This document shows positions 16,455-23,912 of a DNA stretch of 64,000 nucleotides, piece after piece. Position 1 is the first letter of the stretch; every line of letters begins with the position of its first letter. A model generated the notes under the pieces. The model was not told the origin of the DNA, ran no database searches, and was given only the letters and a program-made list of their open reading frames with translations. Made by a program: the position numbers and the translations under genes. Origin of the DNA: Streptomyces sp. NBC_01803 (lineage in GTDB: Bacteria; Actinomycetota; Actinomycetes; Streptomycetales; Streptomycetaceae); the NCBI RefSeq assembly GCF_035917415.1, contig NZ_CP109073.1:1302001-1366000 (forward strand), given 5' to 3'.

Positions 16455-17054
16455 CTACTTCAGCGGCTTCGCTGACTGCCGGCCCGCTGCGGGCGCGAAG
16501 CCGGGCTCGATGAGATGGAAGATTTCCTCCACTGCGGCCAGCGGGTTCTCAGCGTCCCGGGCCAGGGAGTAGGCGTCCAGGGTGAAGCGGGCGAGCGCAC
16601 GACAGGCGGTGGCGGACGTGGGTGCCTCGGGGTCTGAGGCGATGGCGGAGACGAGGGCCTGCTCGTGCCGCGCCTGCATGTGGGAGGCGTAGCCACGCAG
16701 GGTGGCCGAGCTTTCGACGAGGGCCCAGAACGAGATGGATTTCGGTGTGGAGAACCATCGGGCGGCGTTGAGCGCTTCGGCGCGCAGCGCGTTGAGCAGT
16801 GGCTGATCGGGGCTCCGGTTCGCTACGGCGCCGACCAGGCGTTCTTCGTGGTGTTCGTCTTGGTCGAAGACCAGTGCCTCCTTGGAGGCGAAGTGTGAGA
16901 ACACGGTGGTCACGGCGACGTCCGCTTCCCGTGCCACGTCGCGCATGCCCACCTCGTCATAGCCGTGTTCCACGAAGAGGCGCAGCGCGACCTCCGCGAT
17001 GTGGTTCCGCGTCGCCGCCTTCTTGCGCTCCCGGCGCCCCACCTTCGGATCCAT
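16455..17054 (-). CDS. TetR-family repressor (of the FAD monooxygenase gene)
   Basis: 199 aa. N-terminal HTH: RKKAATRNHIAEVALRLFVE, GMRDVAREADVAVTTVFSHF, ASKEALVFDQD. The C-terminal domain (LNALRAEALNAARWFSTPKS) fits the group of TetR proteins that control oxidoreductases. Start ATG at 17054. It diverges from the monooxygenase across 64 bp that contain two copies of a CTAAC-n2-GTTA site. Both genes lie within the inverted repeats of the putative transposon. Confidence 0.85.
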   Translation of the reverse strand: MDPKVGRRERKKAATRNHIAEVALRLFVEHGYDEVGMRDVAREADVAVTTVFSHFASKEALVFDQDEHHEERLVGAVANRSPDQPLLNALRAEALNAARWFSTPKSISFWALVESSATLRGYASHMQARHEQALVSAIASDPEAPTSATACRALARFTLDAYSLARDAENPLAAVEEIFHLIEPGFAPAAGRQSAKPLK

Positions 17055-17073
17055 CGGACCAGGGTAGCAAAGC

Positions 17074-17103
17074 CTAACGTGTTACGAATTCCTAACTTGT
17101 TAG
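17074..17103. promoter_or_regulatory. Tandem TetR operator sites
   Basis: CTAACGTGTTAC (17074-17085) and the perfect palindrome CTAACTTGTTAG (17092-17103) lie 18 bp apart centre to centre between the divergent TetR and monooxygenase genes. Two sites on adjacent helical turns fit two TetR dimers bound cooperatively. Confidence 0.6.
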
Positions 17104-17118
17104 CGTTATGGTTCGCGC

Positions 17119-18573
17119 ATGACTGCCACTGAAGTTCTCATCGCGGGAGCCGGCCCGACCGGCCTGATCACCGCTGCGACCTTGGCCCGCAAGGGGGTGA
17201 AGGTGCGCATCGTCGACGCTCAACCCGGACCACGGCTCGGGAGTCGGGGCAAGGGCGTCCAGCCGCGCACGCTCGAACTCCTGGACGGCTTCGGTGTGGC
17301 AGGGCGCTTGCTCGCCGCCGGACGGTCCCGCCTGGTCATCCGGTACGTAGACCCGGACGGCAGCGTGCACGAGCACGACATGACCAAGGGTGTCGAGCCG
17401 ACACCGACCACACCGTTCGCCCGCCCGGTGGTTCTGCCGCAGTGGCGACTGGAAGAAACCCTGCGTGACCTGCTCGCGGGGTACGGCGCCAGGGTCGAAT
17501 TCGGCACGAGCCTGGCCGGCATGCGGCCCGGCGATGACGAGGTCACCGTCGAACTCTCCTCAGGCGAGCGCTTGCGCGCCGGATGGCTGGTCGGCGCGGA
17601 CGGCGGGTCCAGCACCGTCCGCAAGCTCGCGGGCGTGTCGTTCCTCGGGGTGACCCGCGAAGAACGGCAGATGCTGCTCGGGGACTTCCGCCTCGACGGC
17701 GTTGACCGTGACTGGTGGCACGCCCGTCGCCGATCCGGTGGTCAGCGCCTGTCGCTGGTGCCGCTGCCCGCGACCGATTCGTTCGTGCTCCACGCCGAGA
17801 TCGACGACAGCGACGGCGACATCGAGCCGACACTCGCCACCTACCAGGCTCTCGTCGACGACGCCTACGGCCGCGGAGTCGTCACGCTCCGCGAAGCCCT
17901 GTGGACCTCGCGCTGGCGCTACAACGAGCGGATGGTCGACCGCTACCGCATCGGGCGCGTCCTGCTCGCCGGAGACGCCGCCCACGTCCACGCACCCGCG
18001 GGCGCCCAGGGCATGAATACTGGCATCCACGACGGGATCAACCTCGGGTGGAAACTGGCCTCGGTCCTCAACGGCGCGCCCGAGCCGCTGCTGGACACCT
18101 ACGAGCAAGAACGGCTGCCGATGGCCGCAGCCGTGCTGGGCCTTTCCAAGGAGTTGCTGACGCGCTTCGCGCGGTTCGAGGACTCCGACCTCGGTGCGAT
18201 GTCCGGCCTTGGGATCACCTACCGTGGCGGCCCGCTCAGCCCGCCCTGGGACGGCGCCGGCCCGCACCCGGGCGACCGCAGCCCCGACGCGCTCTGCTCC
18301 TGGCCCGACGGGCGCCCGGTGCGCCTGTTCGAGCTGCAGCGCGGCGGCGACTGGACGCTCTACCAGTTCGGCGTCGGCCCACTGCCCGACCTCGCCGGGG
18401 TCCATGCCTACTCGATCGGCTCCGACCTGCTCGACCCGCACGCCACGGCACGGTCGGCGTATCAGGCTCACGGCGACGAACTCATCCTGGTCCGCCCGGA
18501 CGGACACATCGGACTGCGCGCCCAGGACGCAGCCGCCGTCACCGCTTACCTGGCCGCCGTGACGGCAAGCTGA
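17119..18573 (+). CDS. FAD-dependent aromatic monooxygenase
   Basis: 484 aa, the length of the PheA/TfdB-like FAD_binding_3 hydroxylases. Dinucleotide motif VLIAGAGPTGLITAATLARK at residues 6-25, the DG fingerprint AGWLVGADGGSSTVRKLAG and the GD motif GRVLLAGDAAHVHAPAG with the downstream GMNTGIHDGINLGWKLA helix. The C-terminus is thioredoxin-like, as in phenol hydroxylase relatives. Such enzymes hydroxylate phenols, polyketides or antibiotics such as rifampicin or tetracycline; substrate is not evident. Controlled by the divergent TetR. Confidence 0.88.
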   Translation: MTATEVLIAGAGPTGLITAATLARKGVKVRIVDAQPGPRLGSRGKGVQPRTLELLDGFGVAGRLLAAGRSRLVIRYVDPDGSVHEHDMTKGVEPTPTTPFARPVVLPQWRLEETLRDLLAGYGARVEFGTSLAGMRPGDDEVTVELSSGERLRAGWLVGADGGSSTVRKLAGVSFLGVTREERQMLLGDFRLDGVDRDWWHARRRSGGQRLSLVPLPATDSFVLHAEIDDSDGDIEPTLATYQALVDDAYGRGVVTLREALWTSRWRYNERMVDRYRIGRVLLAGDAAHVHAPAGAQGMNTGIHDGINLGWKLASVLNGAPEPLLDTYEQERLPMAAAVLGLSKELLTRFARFEDSDLGAMSGLGITYRGGPLSPPWDGAGPHPGDRSPDALCSWPDGRPVRLFELQRGGDWTLYQFGVGPLPDLAGVHAYSIGSDLLDPHATARSAYQAHGDELILVRPDGHIGLRAQDAAAVTAYLAAVTAS

Positions 18574-18688
18574 GCGGGAACTCGGTCACTTCACCCAAGA
18601 AGTGGAGGAGGACGACTTCGCCTGCGTCTTCTGCAGCAGCGATCTTCCTGCGGCGTGGAACGGGGATCCCAGCGTGTGGCCGCGGAGG
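18574..18688. other. Short sequence between monooxygenase and IS5 transposase with a coding-like remnant
   Basis: The plus frame EDDFACVFCSSDLPAAWNGD at about 18606-18665 looks like a protein remnant but has no start or stop of its own. The expected IS5 left end next to the transposase stop is not recognisable here, which is part of the argument for a larger transposon. Confidence 0.3.
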
Positions 18689-19564
18689 TCATAGCCACTC
18701 GTTGATGGCAGCGATGAGGACAGTCGCCTCGTAGCGGACCGCGAGCTTGTCGTATCGCGTAGCGACAGCGCGGTACCTCTTGAGGCGGTTGATCCCACAC
18801 TCCACCGCATGACGCTCGCGGTAGTCGACCGGGTCGAAGCGCGGTGGCCGGCCACCGCGGGGTCCGAGCTTCCGGCGGTTGCGTGCTTGGTCAGCCTTGT
18901 CGGGGATGGTGCAGCGGATTCCGCGGCGGCGCAGGTAGGCGCGGTTCTTGCGGGAGGCGTACGCCTTGTCCGCGCGAATCCGGTTAGGGCGGACGCGTGG
19001 CCGGCCAGGCCCGATGCGGGGCACACGGACTTTTGCCAGGACGGATTCGACCTGCGGCGAGTCCCCGCGCTGCCCGGCGGTCACCACAATCGCCATGGGC
19101 TTCTGACCCTGCTCGACGGCCAGGTGGAGCTTGGTGGTGAACCCGCCGCGCGACCGTCCCAGTCCGTGATCTTCGGGCTCTTCATGGACACCGCCTGGTG
19201 GTTCCTTCTGCAGGTCACCCTTCCTTCGGGCGCCGGCGGCATGCTGGTGGGCGCGGCAGACCGTGGAGTCGACGTTCAGGTCCCAGACGATCTCTCCCTC
19301 CGCGTCGGCCAGGGATTGGAGGCGGGTGAGGATGCGGTGCCAAGTGCCATTGCGCTGCCATCGGCGGAACAGGTCGTAGACCCGGTTCCACGGTCCAAAC
19401 TCGACGGGCACGTCCCGCCACAGAACACCGGTCCGGACCCGGAACCGTATGCCGTCGATCAGCTGCCGCCGAGGCCAGACGGGTGGCCGCCCCACCTTCA
19501 TCCCCCTCGGCAACAACGGCTCCAGCATTGCCCACTGCTCGTTTGTGAGATCTCCCCGACCCAT
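18689..19564 (-). CDS. IS5-family transposase
   Basis: 291 aa in one open frame. N-terminal DUF4096-like helix ([40 protein letters not shown]) and a DDE domain: [35 protein letters not shown] and [20 protein letters not shown] supply the Asp, Asp and Glu. Apparently intact. Start ATG 19564; the outer inverted repeat is about 30 bp upstream of it. Confidence 0.85.
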   Translation of the reverse strand: MGRGDLTNEQWAMLEPLLPRGMKVGRPPVWPRRQLIDGIRFRVRTGVLWRDVPVEFGPWNRVYDLFRRWQRNGTWHRILTRLQSLADAEGEIVWDLNVDSTVCRAHQHAAGARRKGDLQKEPPGGVHEEPEDHGLGRSRGGFTTKLHLAVEQGQKPMAIVVTAGQRGDSPQVESVLAKVRVPRIGPGRPRVRPNRIRADKAYASRKNRAYLRRRGIRCTIPDKADQARNRRKLGPRGGRPPRFDPVDYRERHAVECGINRLKRYRAVATRYDKLAVRYEATVLIAAINEWL

Positions 19565-19803
19565 GAACTGCGATCATGCACAGCCTAAAATCCTCTTTCG
19601 ATACACGGCCTAGGGCGTCTGACAAAGAGGCAGTGTTCAGGTGGACAGACAGGTGCACCGACCGAGCCCGTCCGCGACCGCAGACGGCGACCCCATCGGG
19701 ACGGGGCGATGCGACGGAGGTCGGGAATGGCCGCGACGTACAATCGCAGTGAGGGCGAAGCGCCAGGCCGAGATTCCGGCACCGGTGTGAGGGAGGGGTC
19801 AGG

Positions 19804-20247
19804 ATGTTCGGTTCGAAGAAGAAGCTCAACGATCTGATGGCGCAGCTCAGGCCCGACCTGAGTCCTGAATCGCTCGGCGTCGGGCCCGACTTCCCGGGCG
19901 TCGCCCCGAACCCGCTCCTGAGTAGTGATGCACGGAAGCGCAATGCGGAACTGCGTACGGGGGCGCTTGCGCTCGGCGTTCTCGTCGACTGGCGGGAGGT
20001 CAGCAGCGACGGCAGTCCACGCGTGGTCCTGATGTTCGACGTGGAGACCGCCGACGGCATCTCGTTCCGCGGTATCGCAGACGAAGACCTCACGATCACC
20101 GAGCTCACCCGACTCGCCCCAGGACAGACGTTGCCCGTGCGCTACCGGCCGGCCGTCATGGACCACTACGTCTCCCTTGCCCGGGACGCGGACCCCGCCC
20201 ACGTGCAGCAGCTCTCTGACGAGATCGCGAGCCGCAAGCGGACCTGA
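19804..20247 (+). CDS. Conserved hypothetical cytoplasmic protein
   Basis: 147 aa, start ATG 19804 with GAGGGGTCAGG upstream. An N-terminal amphipathic stretch (GSKKKLNDLMAQLRPDLSPE) precedes a beta-rich domain (VLVDWREVSSDGSPRVVLMF, VETADGISFRGIADEDLTI, LAPGQTLPVRYRPAVMDHYV). The PGQTLPVRYxP phrase is seen in small beta-barrel DUF3592-like proteins, but there are no membrane segments. Function unknown. It stands alone between two insertion elements. Confidence 0.6.
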   Translation: MFGSKKKLNDLMAQLRPDLSPESLGVGPDFPGVAPNPLLSSDARKRNAELRTGALALGVLVDWREVSSDGSPRVVLMFDVETADGISFRGIADEDLTITELTRLAPGQTLPVRYRPAVMDHYVSLARDADPAHVQQLSDEIASRKRT

Positions 20248-20275
20248 CCCGAAGCCATTGGCCGGATCCCTAGGT

Positions 20276-20590
20276 GTGTTGTTCGGACAGGTTGGTGACG
20301 CGGCTGGCGGGTGTTTGGCCTGTGATGCCGGTGTGGGGTCGGTGGTAGTTGTACCAATCGATCCGGTCGGTGAACGCGGCCTGTCGTTCGGTATCTGAGG
20401 CGTAGGGCCGCTGGTAGGCCCATTCCTCCAGCAGGGTGCGGTGGAAGCGTTCGACCTTGCCGTTGATCTGGCCGCCAGGGCCTGGTCCAGCGTGAGCTGA
20501 TGCCCAGATCGCGGCAGGTCTGGCGCCAGGTGTTCTTGCTGTAGGCCCAGGCGGTGCGACGGCCTGCGCTCGGCGAAGCTGGTCGTTGGG
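20276..20590 (-). pseudogene. IS481 transposase C-terminal remnant
   Basis: Leftward sequence AYSKNTWRQTCRDLGIS, then in another frame NGKVERFHRTLLEEWAYQRP, RIDWYNYHRPHTGITGQTPA and SRVTNLSEQHT with a stop at about 20273. This is the end of the rve/DDE domain including the Glu helix. A frameshift lies near 20480, where the linker between the two parts is garbled. Confidence 0.65.
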
Positions 20591-20614
20591 GGCGCGACGT
20601 GCGGCAACACAGCT

Positions 20615-20937
20615 GACCCTGATCATTAACGGTCATGTTATTGCCACGGTCCGCGTTCGGGTCTACGGTCGTCTCCTCTCCGTTCTACAGGCGTAGACCC
20701 AGAAGGAGCTCCGACGTGAGCAGAACCGTCATCCGGGGTGGACTGGTCCTCACCGCCGCCGACGAGGTCGAGGCCGACGTCCTGGTGGAAGGCGAGCGGA
20801 TCGCCGCCGTCGCCGAGCGCGGCAGTGCCTTCGCGGAGAGCTGGACCGCCGATCACGTCATCGACGCCACCGGGAAGTACGTCATCCCCGGCGGCGTCGA
20901 CGCCCACACCCACATGGAACTGCCGTTCGGCGGCACG
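20615..20937 (+). repeat. 323-bp direct repeat, copy 1 (partner 47199-47521)
   Basis: Identical by eye over 323 bp to 47199-47521, in the same orientation, 26,584 bp apart. It contains the promoter region and first 74 codons of the hydantoinase gene. Upstream of the exact block, a few more bases (GCAACACA) also match, so the homology fades rather than ending sharply on that side. Confidence 0.9.
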
Positions 20938-20949
20938 AACGGCGCATAG
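20716..20949 (+). pseudogene. 5' stub of dihydropyrimidinase/hydantoinase gene
   Basis: GTG at 20716 with AAGGAGCT upstream starts a protein identical to residues 1-74 of the intact enzyme at 47300-48703, through the zinc-binding DAHTHMELPFGGT. It then reads NGA and stops at 20949. It lacks nearly all of the catalytic barrel, so it cannot be active; its promoter, however, is intact. Confidence 0.9.
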
Positions 20950-20980
20950 TCACAGACGTTCGCGGCCCGCCCAAAACGGA

Positions 20981-21016
20981 CCTCCTGCTCGAACCTGACG
21001 AGCAGGAGGTTTCTTC
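20981..21016 (+). promoter_or_regulatory. Hairpin that buries the SD of the recombinase stub
   Basis: CCTCCTGCTCG (20981-20991) pairs with CGAGCAGGAGG (20999-21009), an 11-bp perfect stem with a 7-nt loop. The right arm contains AGGAGG, the Shine-Dalgarno sequence for the ATG at 21017, followed by TTTCTTC. In RNA the stem would hide the ribosome binding site; the short T run also makes it terminator-like. Confidence 0.6.
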
Positions 21017-21181
21017 ATGTCCGGTCCCCGCATCCTCGGCGCCCTGCGACTGTCCGTCGCCCGCGACGAGAGCACCTCGGAGGAACGCCCCGCACCCGCG
21101 GGGATGTTCCTGGCACCCTGCGCCGCGTTGATGGACCGCAGGGGTCCGCCCCGCACCCGCGGGAGGTGGCCCGGTCGGTGA
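21017..21181 (+). pseudogene. Large serine recombinase, N-terminal stub
   Basis: The frame begins SGPRILGALRLSVARDESTS and EER, which matches the first strand of large serine integrases of Streptomyces phages and integrative elements (RVLGAIRLSRxTDESTSPERQ), with the catalytic Ser in the RLS position. After about 23 residues the sequence runs into the CRISPR-like repeat and stops at 21181. Only the extreme N-terminus survives. Confidence 0.55.
21082..21171. repeat. Two CRISPR-like repeats with one 32-bp interval (possible type I-E relic)
   Basis: Repeat units at 21082-21110 and 21143-21171 share the 17-bp core CGCCCCGCACCCGCGGG, whose starts lie exactly 61 bp apart (29-bp repeat plus 32-bp spacer). 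The first unit is a dyad, GGAAC...GTTCC, and has the CCCCGC/GCGGGGATG pattern of actinobacterial type I-E repeats; the second is degenerate at its right end. No cas genes are present in the window. Confidence 0.4.
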
Positions 21182-21505
21182 AGGCCAGCCGGTTCAGGCC
21201 GTAGCGGACCAGGACGCGGTGGACGGTGGCCGGGTTCAGCCGCGGCAGGCCGGCGATCCGGGCCGGTCCCCACCGGCGGGTGAGGCGGACCTTGATGATC
21301 CGGCGTTCGGTGCGGGTCGGGGTGCGGCGTGGGCTGTGGTGCGGGCGGCTGGAGCGGTCGCACATCCCGGCCCTGCCCTCCGCCCGGTAGCGGTCTGCCC
21401 ACCGCTTCGCTGGCGTGACGGAGACCTGGAAGTGTTCAGCGGCCCGGCGCAGCGGCCAGGCGCAGGCGTCCGGTTTCGGTCAGCGGGGCATTACGGTGGG
21501 GCATG
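21182..21505 (-). pseudogene. IS481 transposase N-terminal remnant
   Basis: From about 21505: PHRNAPLTETGRLRLA, then after a short deletion VSVTPAKRWADRYRAEGRAG, DRSSRPHHSPRRTPTRTERR, and RRWGPARIAGLPRLNPATVH followed by RVLVRYGLNRLAFTDRAT. This is the IS481 helix-turn-helix and linker region. A missing piece near 21440 breaks the frame. The homology stops at about 21182, where foreign sequence takes over. Confidence 0.65.
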
Positions 21506-21679
21506 AGGGCCTCTCTGGTCGCCGGTGCAGATGTCGCAATCCACACCGAGCCAGAAGGCCCTCACCCATTTCAAGATCCCCAAGCCGAGACTTACGTCAC
21601 CAACCTCCGTGGACAGAACACCTGTGCTGTCCCGTGAGGTTGGTGCCACGAAGCCCTGAGAGTGGACTCTTGCGTGCAG

Positions 21680-22249
21680 TCAGCGCACCAGAGGGAGGAA
21701 GATCGTGTCGATGATCTCCTCAAGGACGTGATCGGGCACCGGGGCGAACGTCGAGAGGATCTCGTGGCGCAGCAGGACGAAGGGGAGGGTCTTGATGCGC
21801 TCGGTAAGGAGGTCCGACTTGATCTCGCCGCGGCTGACGGAACGCTCGAAGAGCATGTCGAGGTCTGCCGTGCGGCCCGTCGCGACGGGATCGAACAGGC
21901 TGTTGGGGCTTCTTCCAGTTGCCCGGTAGTAGCTAGCCAGGTGGGCGTACATCACGGTGATCAACTGCACGTGGGAGGTGGCGATCTCCCGCATGAGAGT
22001 GAGGAGGTCCTCCCGCAGGCTTCCCGTGTCGGGAACGGCGGGACGGGACTCCTTGAGGATGTGGACGATGGTGGCCCGGATGAGTTCGTCGCGGTCGGAC
22101 CAGCGACGGTAGAGCACAGGAGGGCTGGTGGCTGCCCGCTTGACGACGGCATCCATGGTGAATCTGGCATAGCCGTTGTCGATGAGCTCTTCCCAGGCCG
22201 CATCGAGCAGTGCCGTCTCCAGTGCCGCCCCGCGGCGCCGCTGAGCCAT
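21680..22249 (-). CDS. TetR-family repressor (of the MFS exporter)
   Basis: 189 aa. HTH: ETALLDAAWEELIDNGYARF, MDAVVKRAATSPPVLYRRWS, DRDELIRATIVH. C-terminal half is a TetR ligand-binding domain (LREDLLTLMREIATSHVQLI). Start ATG 22249, divergent from the exporter gene with 96 bp between, which contain nested inverted repeats. The pair is a standard drug-efflux module. Confidence 0.85.
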   Translation of the reverse strand: MAQRRRGAALETALLDAAWEELIDNGYARFTMDAVVKRAATSPPVLYRRWSDRDELIRATIVHILKESRPAVPDTGSLREDLLTLMREIATSHVQLITVMYAHLASYYRATGRSPNSLFDPVATGRTADLDMLFERSVSRGEIKSDLLTERIKTLPFVLLRHEILSTFAPVPDHVLEEIIDTIFLPLVR

Positions 22250-22281
22250 CGCTCAACCTCCCAGCGTAGATAGATTTGCCT

Positions 22282-22318
22282 TTCTTACGGTACAGGCTTA
22301 CCTTGACGAGAGTAAGAA
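22282..22318. promoter_or_regulatory. Inverted repeats and promoter between TetR and MFS genes
   Basis: TTCTTAC (22282-22288) and GTAAGAA (22312-22318) form a 7-bp inverted repeat spanning a -35-like TTGACG (22303-22308). A second, wider pair AGATAG (22268-22273) and CTATCT (about 22327-22332) surrounds it. Binding of the TetR dimer here would block RNA polymerase for the exporter. Confidence 0.45.
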
Positions 22319-22345
22319 CTATCTCTCTATCTTAAGGTGCTGGTC

Positions 22346-23833
22346 GTGAGCACTTCCCACGAGGCCGGGCCCGCCCCCACCGATCCCGGCCGTGTCGATC
22401 CCGTCGTGCTGCGCATGGCGATCACCTTGATCGTCGGCGCTCTCGCTGCGGTCTTCGACACCACCATGATCAGCATCGCCTTGAACGACCTGGCCAAAGA
22501 CCTTGACGCCCCGTTGTCGACCATCCAGTGGGTCAGTACCGGCTACATGCTGGCCCTGGCCATCGCGATGCCGCTCACTGGATGGGCCCAGTCACGACTC
22601 GGCGGTCGGCGCCTGTGGGTCGCGGCTCTGGGCGGGTTCCTGGTCGGTTCGATCCTGAGTGCCCTGGCCTGGAGCGCCACCAGCCTCATTGTCTTTCGGC
22701 TCGTCCAGGGCCTGGCGGGCGGCATCATGATGCCGCTGATGTACACCCTGCTCATGCAGGCGGCCAAGGGCCGCAACATCGGTAAGGTGATGGCGATCAT
22801 CACCGTGCCGACGGCGCTCGGCCCGATCCTCGGTCCGGTCATGGGCGGTCTCATCCTCCACCTGGCCGACTGGCGGTGGCTGTTCTTCGTCAACGTCCCC
22901 TTCTGCCTCGTGGGCATGTGGCTCGCCTGGCGCAACCTGCCCGACGACCGACCCGCACCTGGCCACCCCCGCGCCGGCCTGGACGTCGTCGGCCTGCTCC
23001 TGCTGTGCCCGGGTTTCGCAGCCCTCCTCTATGGCCTGTCCCGCGTCGACGGGAGCACGGGCTTCGTCAGTGCTCCGATCCTCATCCCGCTACTCGCCGG
23101 ACTCCCTCTGGTCGGGGGCTTCATCGCTTGGGCGCTCACCCGGAAGACCGGCTCGCTGGTCAACGTGCGCATGTTCCAGCACCGTTCAGTGGCCTCGTCC
23201 TCCGCCTTGCTCTTCCTCGGCGGCATCTCCCTGTTCGGCTCGATGATGCTGCTGCCCCTGTACTTCCAGCAGGTCCGAGGCGCGACCCCGCTCGGCGCCG
23301 GACTCCTGCTCATCCCCCAAGGAGTCGGCGCCCTCGTCGCCCGCGGCGTGGCCGGCAGATACATGGACCGCGTCGGCCCCCGCGCGGTGGGACTCGTGGC
23401 CTTCGCCTTCGTCGCCGCATCCACCGTGCCATTCGCCTTCGTCACCGCCGACACCAGCGAGATCCTGCTCATGGCAGCACTGTTCATCCGAGGGATCGCC
23501 CTGGGCGCCGCCATGATCGCGCCCATGGGGGCCGGCTTCGTCGGGCTGGAGCGCGAGGAAATCCCTGACGCCAGCATCATCACCCGTGTCGCTCAGCAGA
23601 TCGGTGGCGCAGTGGGGGTCGCCGTCCTCATGGTCGTCCTCCAGCAGAACATCGGCGACGGCCACACCCCCAGCGCACTGGCAGGCGGCTTCGACCACGC
23701 GTTCTGGTGGTCCGTGGCCCTCAGCGCCGCCGCTATTCCGCTCTGCCTGCTGCTGCCCGGCCGCCCCGAGCCTGCCCCTGCCGGCAGCAAAGCAGAGAAG
23801 ACCGACAAGCCGACTGATTCGACCGCACCGTGA
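22346..23833 (+). CDS. DHA2-family MFS drug exporter (EmrB/QacA type)
   Basis: 495 aa from GTG 22346. The hydrophobic profile fits 14 transmembrane segments. Family features: FDTTMISIALNDLAKDL in the first segment (motif D1), QWVSTGYMLALAIAMPLTGW, GRRLWVAALGGFLVGSILSA, and motif C-like TVPTALGPILGPVMGGLI that marks proton antiporters. Exports lipophilic drugs or natural products by proton exchange. Expressed from the promoter at about 22300 under control of the divergent TetR. Confidence 0.9.
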   Translation: MSTSHEAGPAPTDPGRVDPVVLRMAITLIVGALAAVFDTTMISIALNDLAKDLDAPLSTIQWVSTGYMLALAIAMPLTGWAQSRLGGRRLWVAALGGFLVGSILSALAWSATSLIVFRLVQGLAGGIMMPLMYTLLMQAAKGRNIGKVMAIITVPTALGPILGPVMGGLILHLADWRWLFFVNVPFCLVGMWLAWRNLPDDRPAPGHPRAGLDVVGLLLLCPGFAALLYGLSRVDGSTGFVSAPILIPLLAGLPLVGGFIAWALTRKTGSLVNVRMFQHRSVASSSALLFLGGISLFGSMMLLPLYFQQVRGATPLGAGLLLIPQGVGALVARGVAGRYMDRVGPRAVGLVAFAFVAASTVPFAFVTADTSEILLMAALFIRGIALGAAMIAPMGAGFVGLEREEIPDASIITRVAQQIGGAVGVAVLMVVLQQNIGDGHTPSALAGGFDHAFWWSVALSAAAIPLCLLLPGRPEPAPAGSKAEKTDKPTDSTAP

Positions 23834-23912
23834 GCGCGACGGCGGCGCCACCTCCTGAGACGGCGCAGGTCAAAGCGACAGGCACGCAGCGCTGGCACCT
23901 CGATGGACTGAT

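Larger units (their letters stand above)
16413..19610. mobile_element. Possible IS5-type transposon carrying TetR and FAD monooxygenase
   Basis: GGCCGTGTATCGAAA occurs at 16413-16427 and, inverted, at 19596-19610, exact over 15 bp and flanked by TA on the outer sides (TTA before, TAG after). The right copy is the natural outer end of the IS5-type element whose transposase is at 18689-19564; the left copy stands alone 3.2 kb away. The unit thus contains a TetR gene, a divergent FAD monooxygenase and the transposase. Alternative: the left match is the relic of a second, deleted IS copy. Confidence 0.5.
20275..21625 (-). mobile_element. Disrupted IS481-like element with foreign DNA inside
   Basis: Inverted AGGTTGGTGACG (20289-20300) and CGTCACCAACCT (21595-21606) mark the ends. 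A leftward transposase N-terminus lies at 21182-21505 and a transposase C-terminus at 20276-20590, as expected of one element. Between them (about 20600-21170) sits unrelated DNA: the 5' end of a hydantoinase gene, an SD-sequestering hairpin, a serine-recombinase start and two CRISPR-like repeats; roughly 100 transposase codons are lost. Confidence 0.55.
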
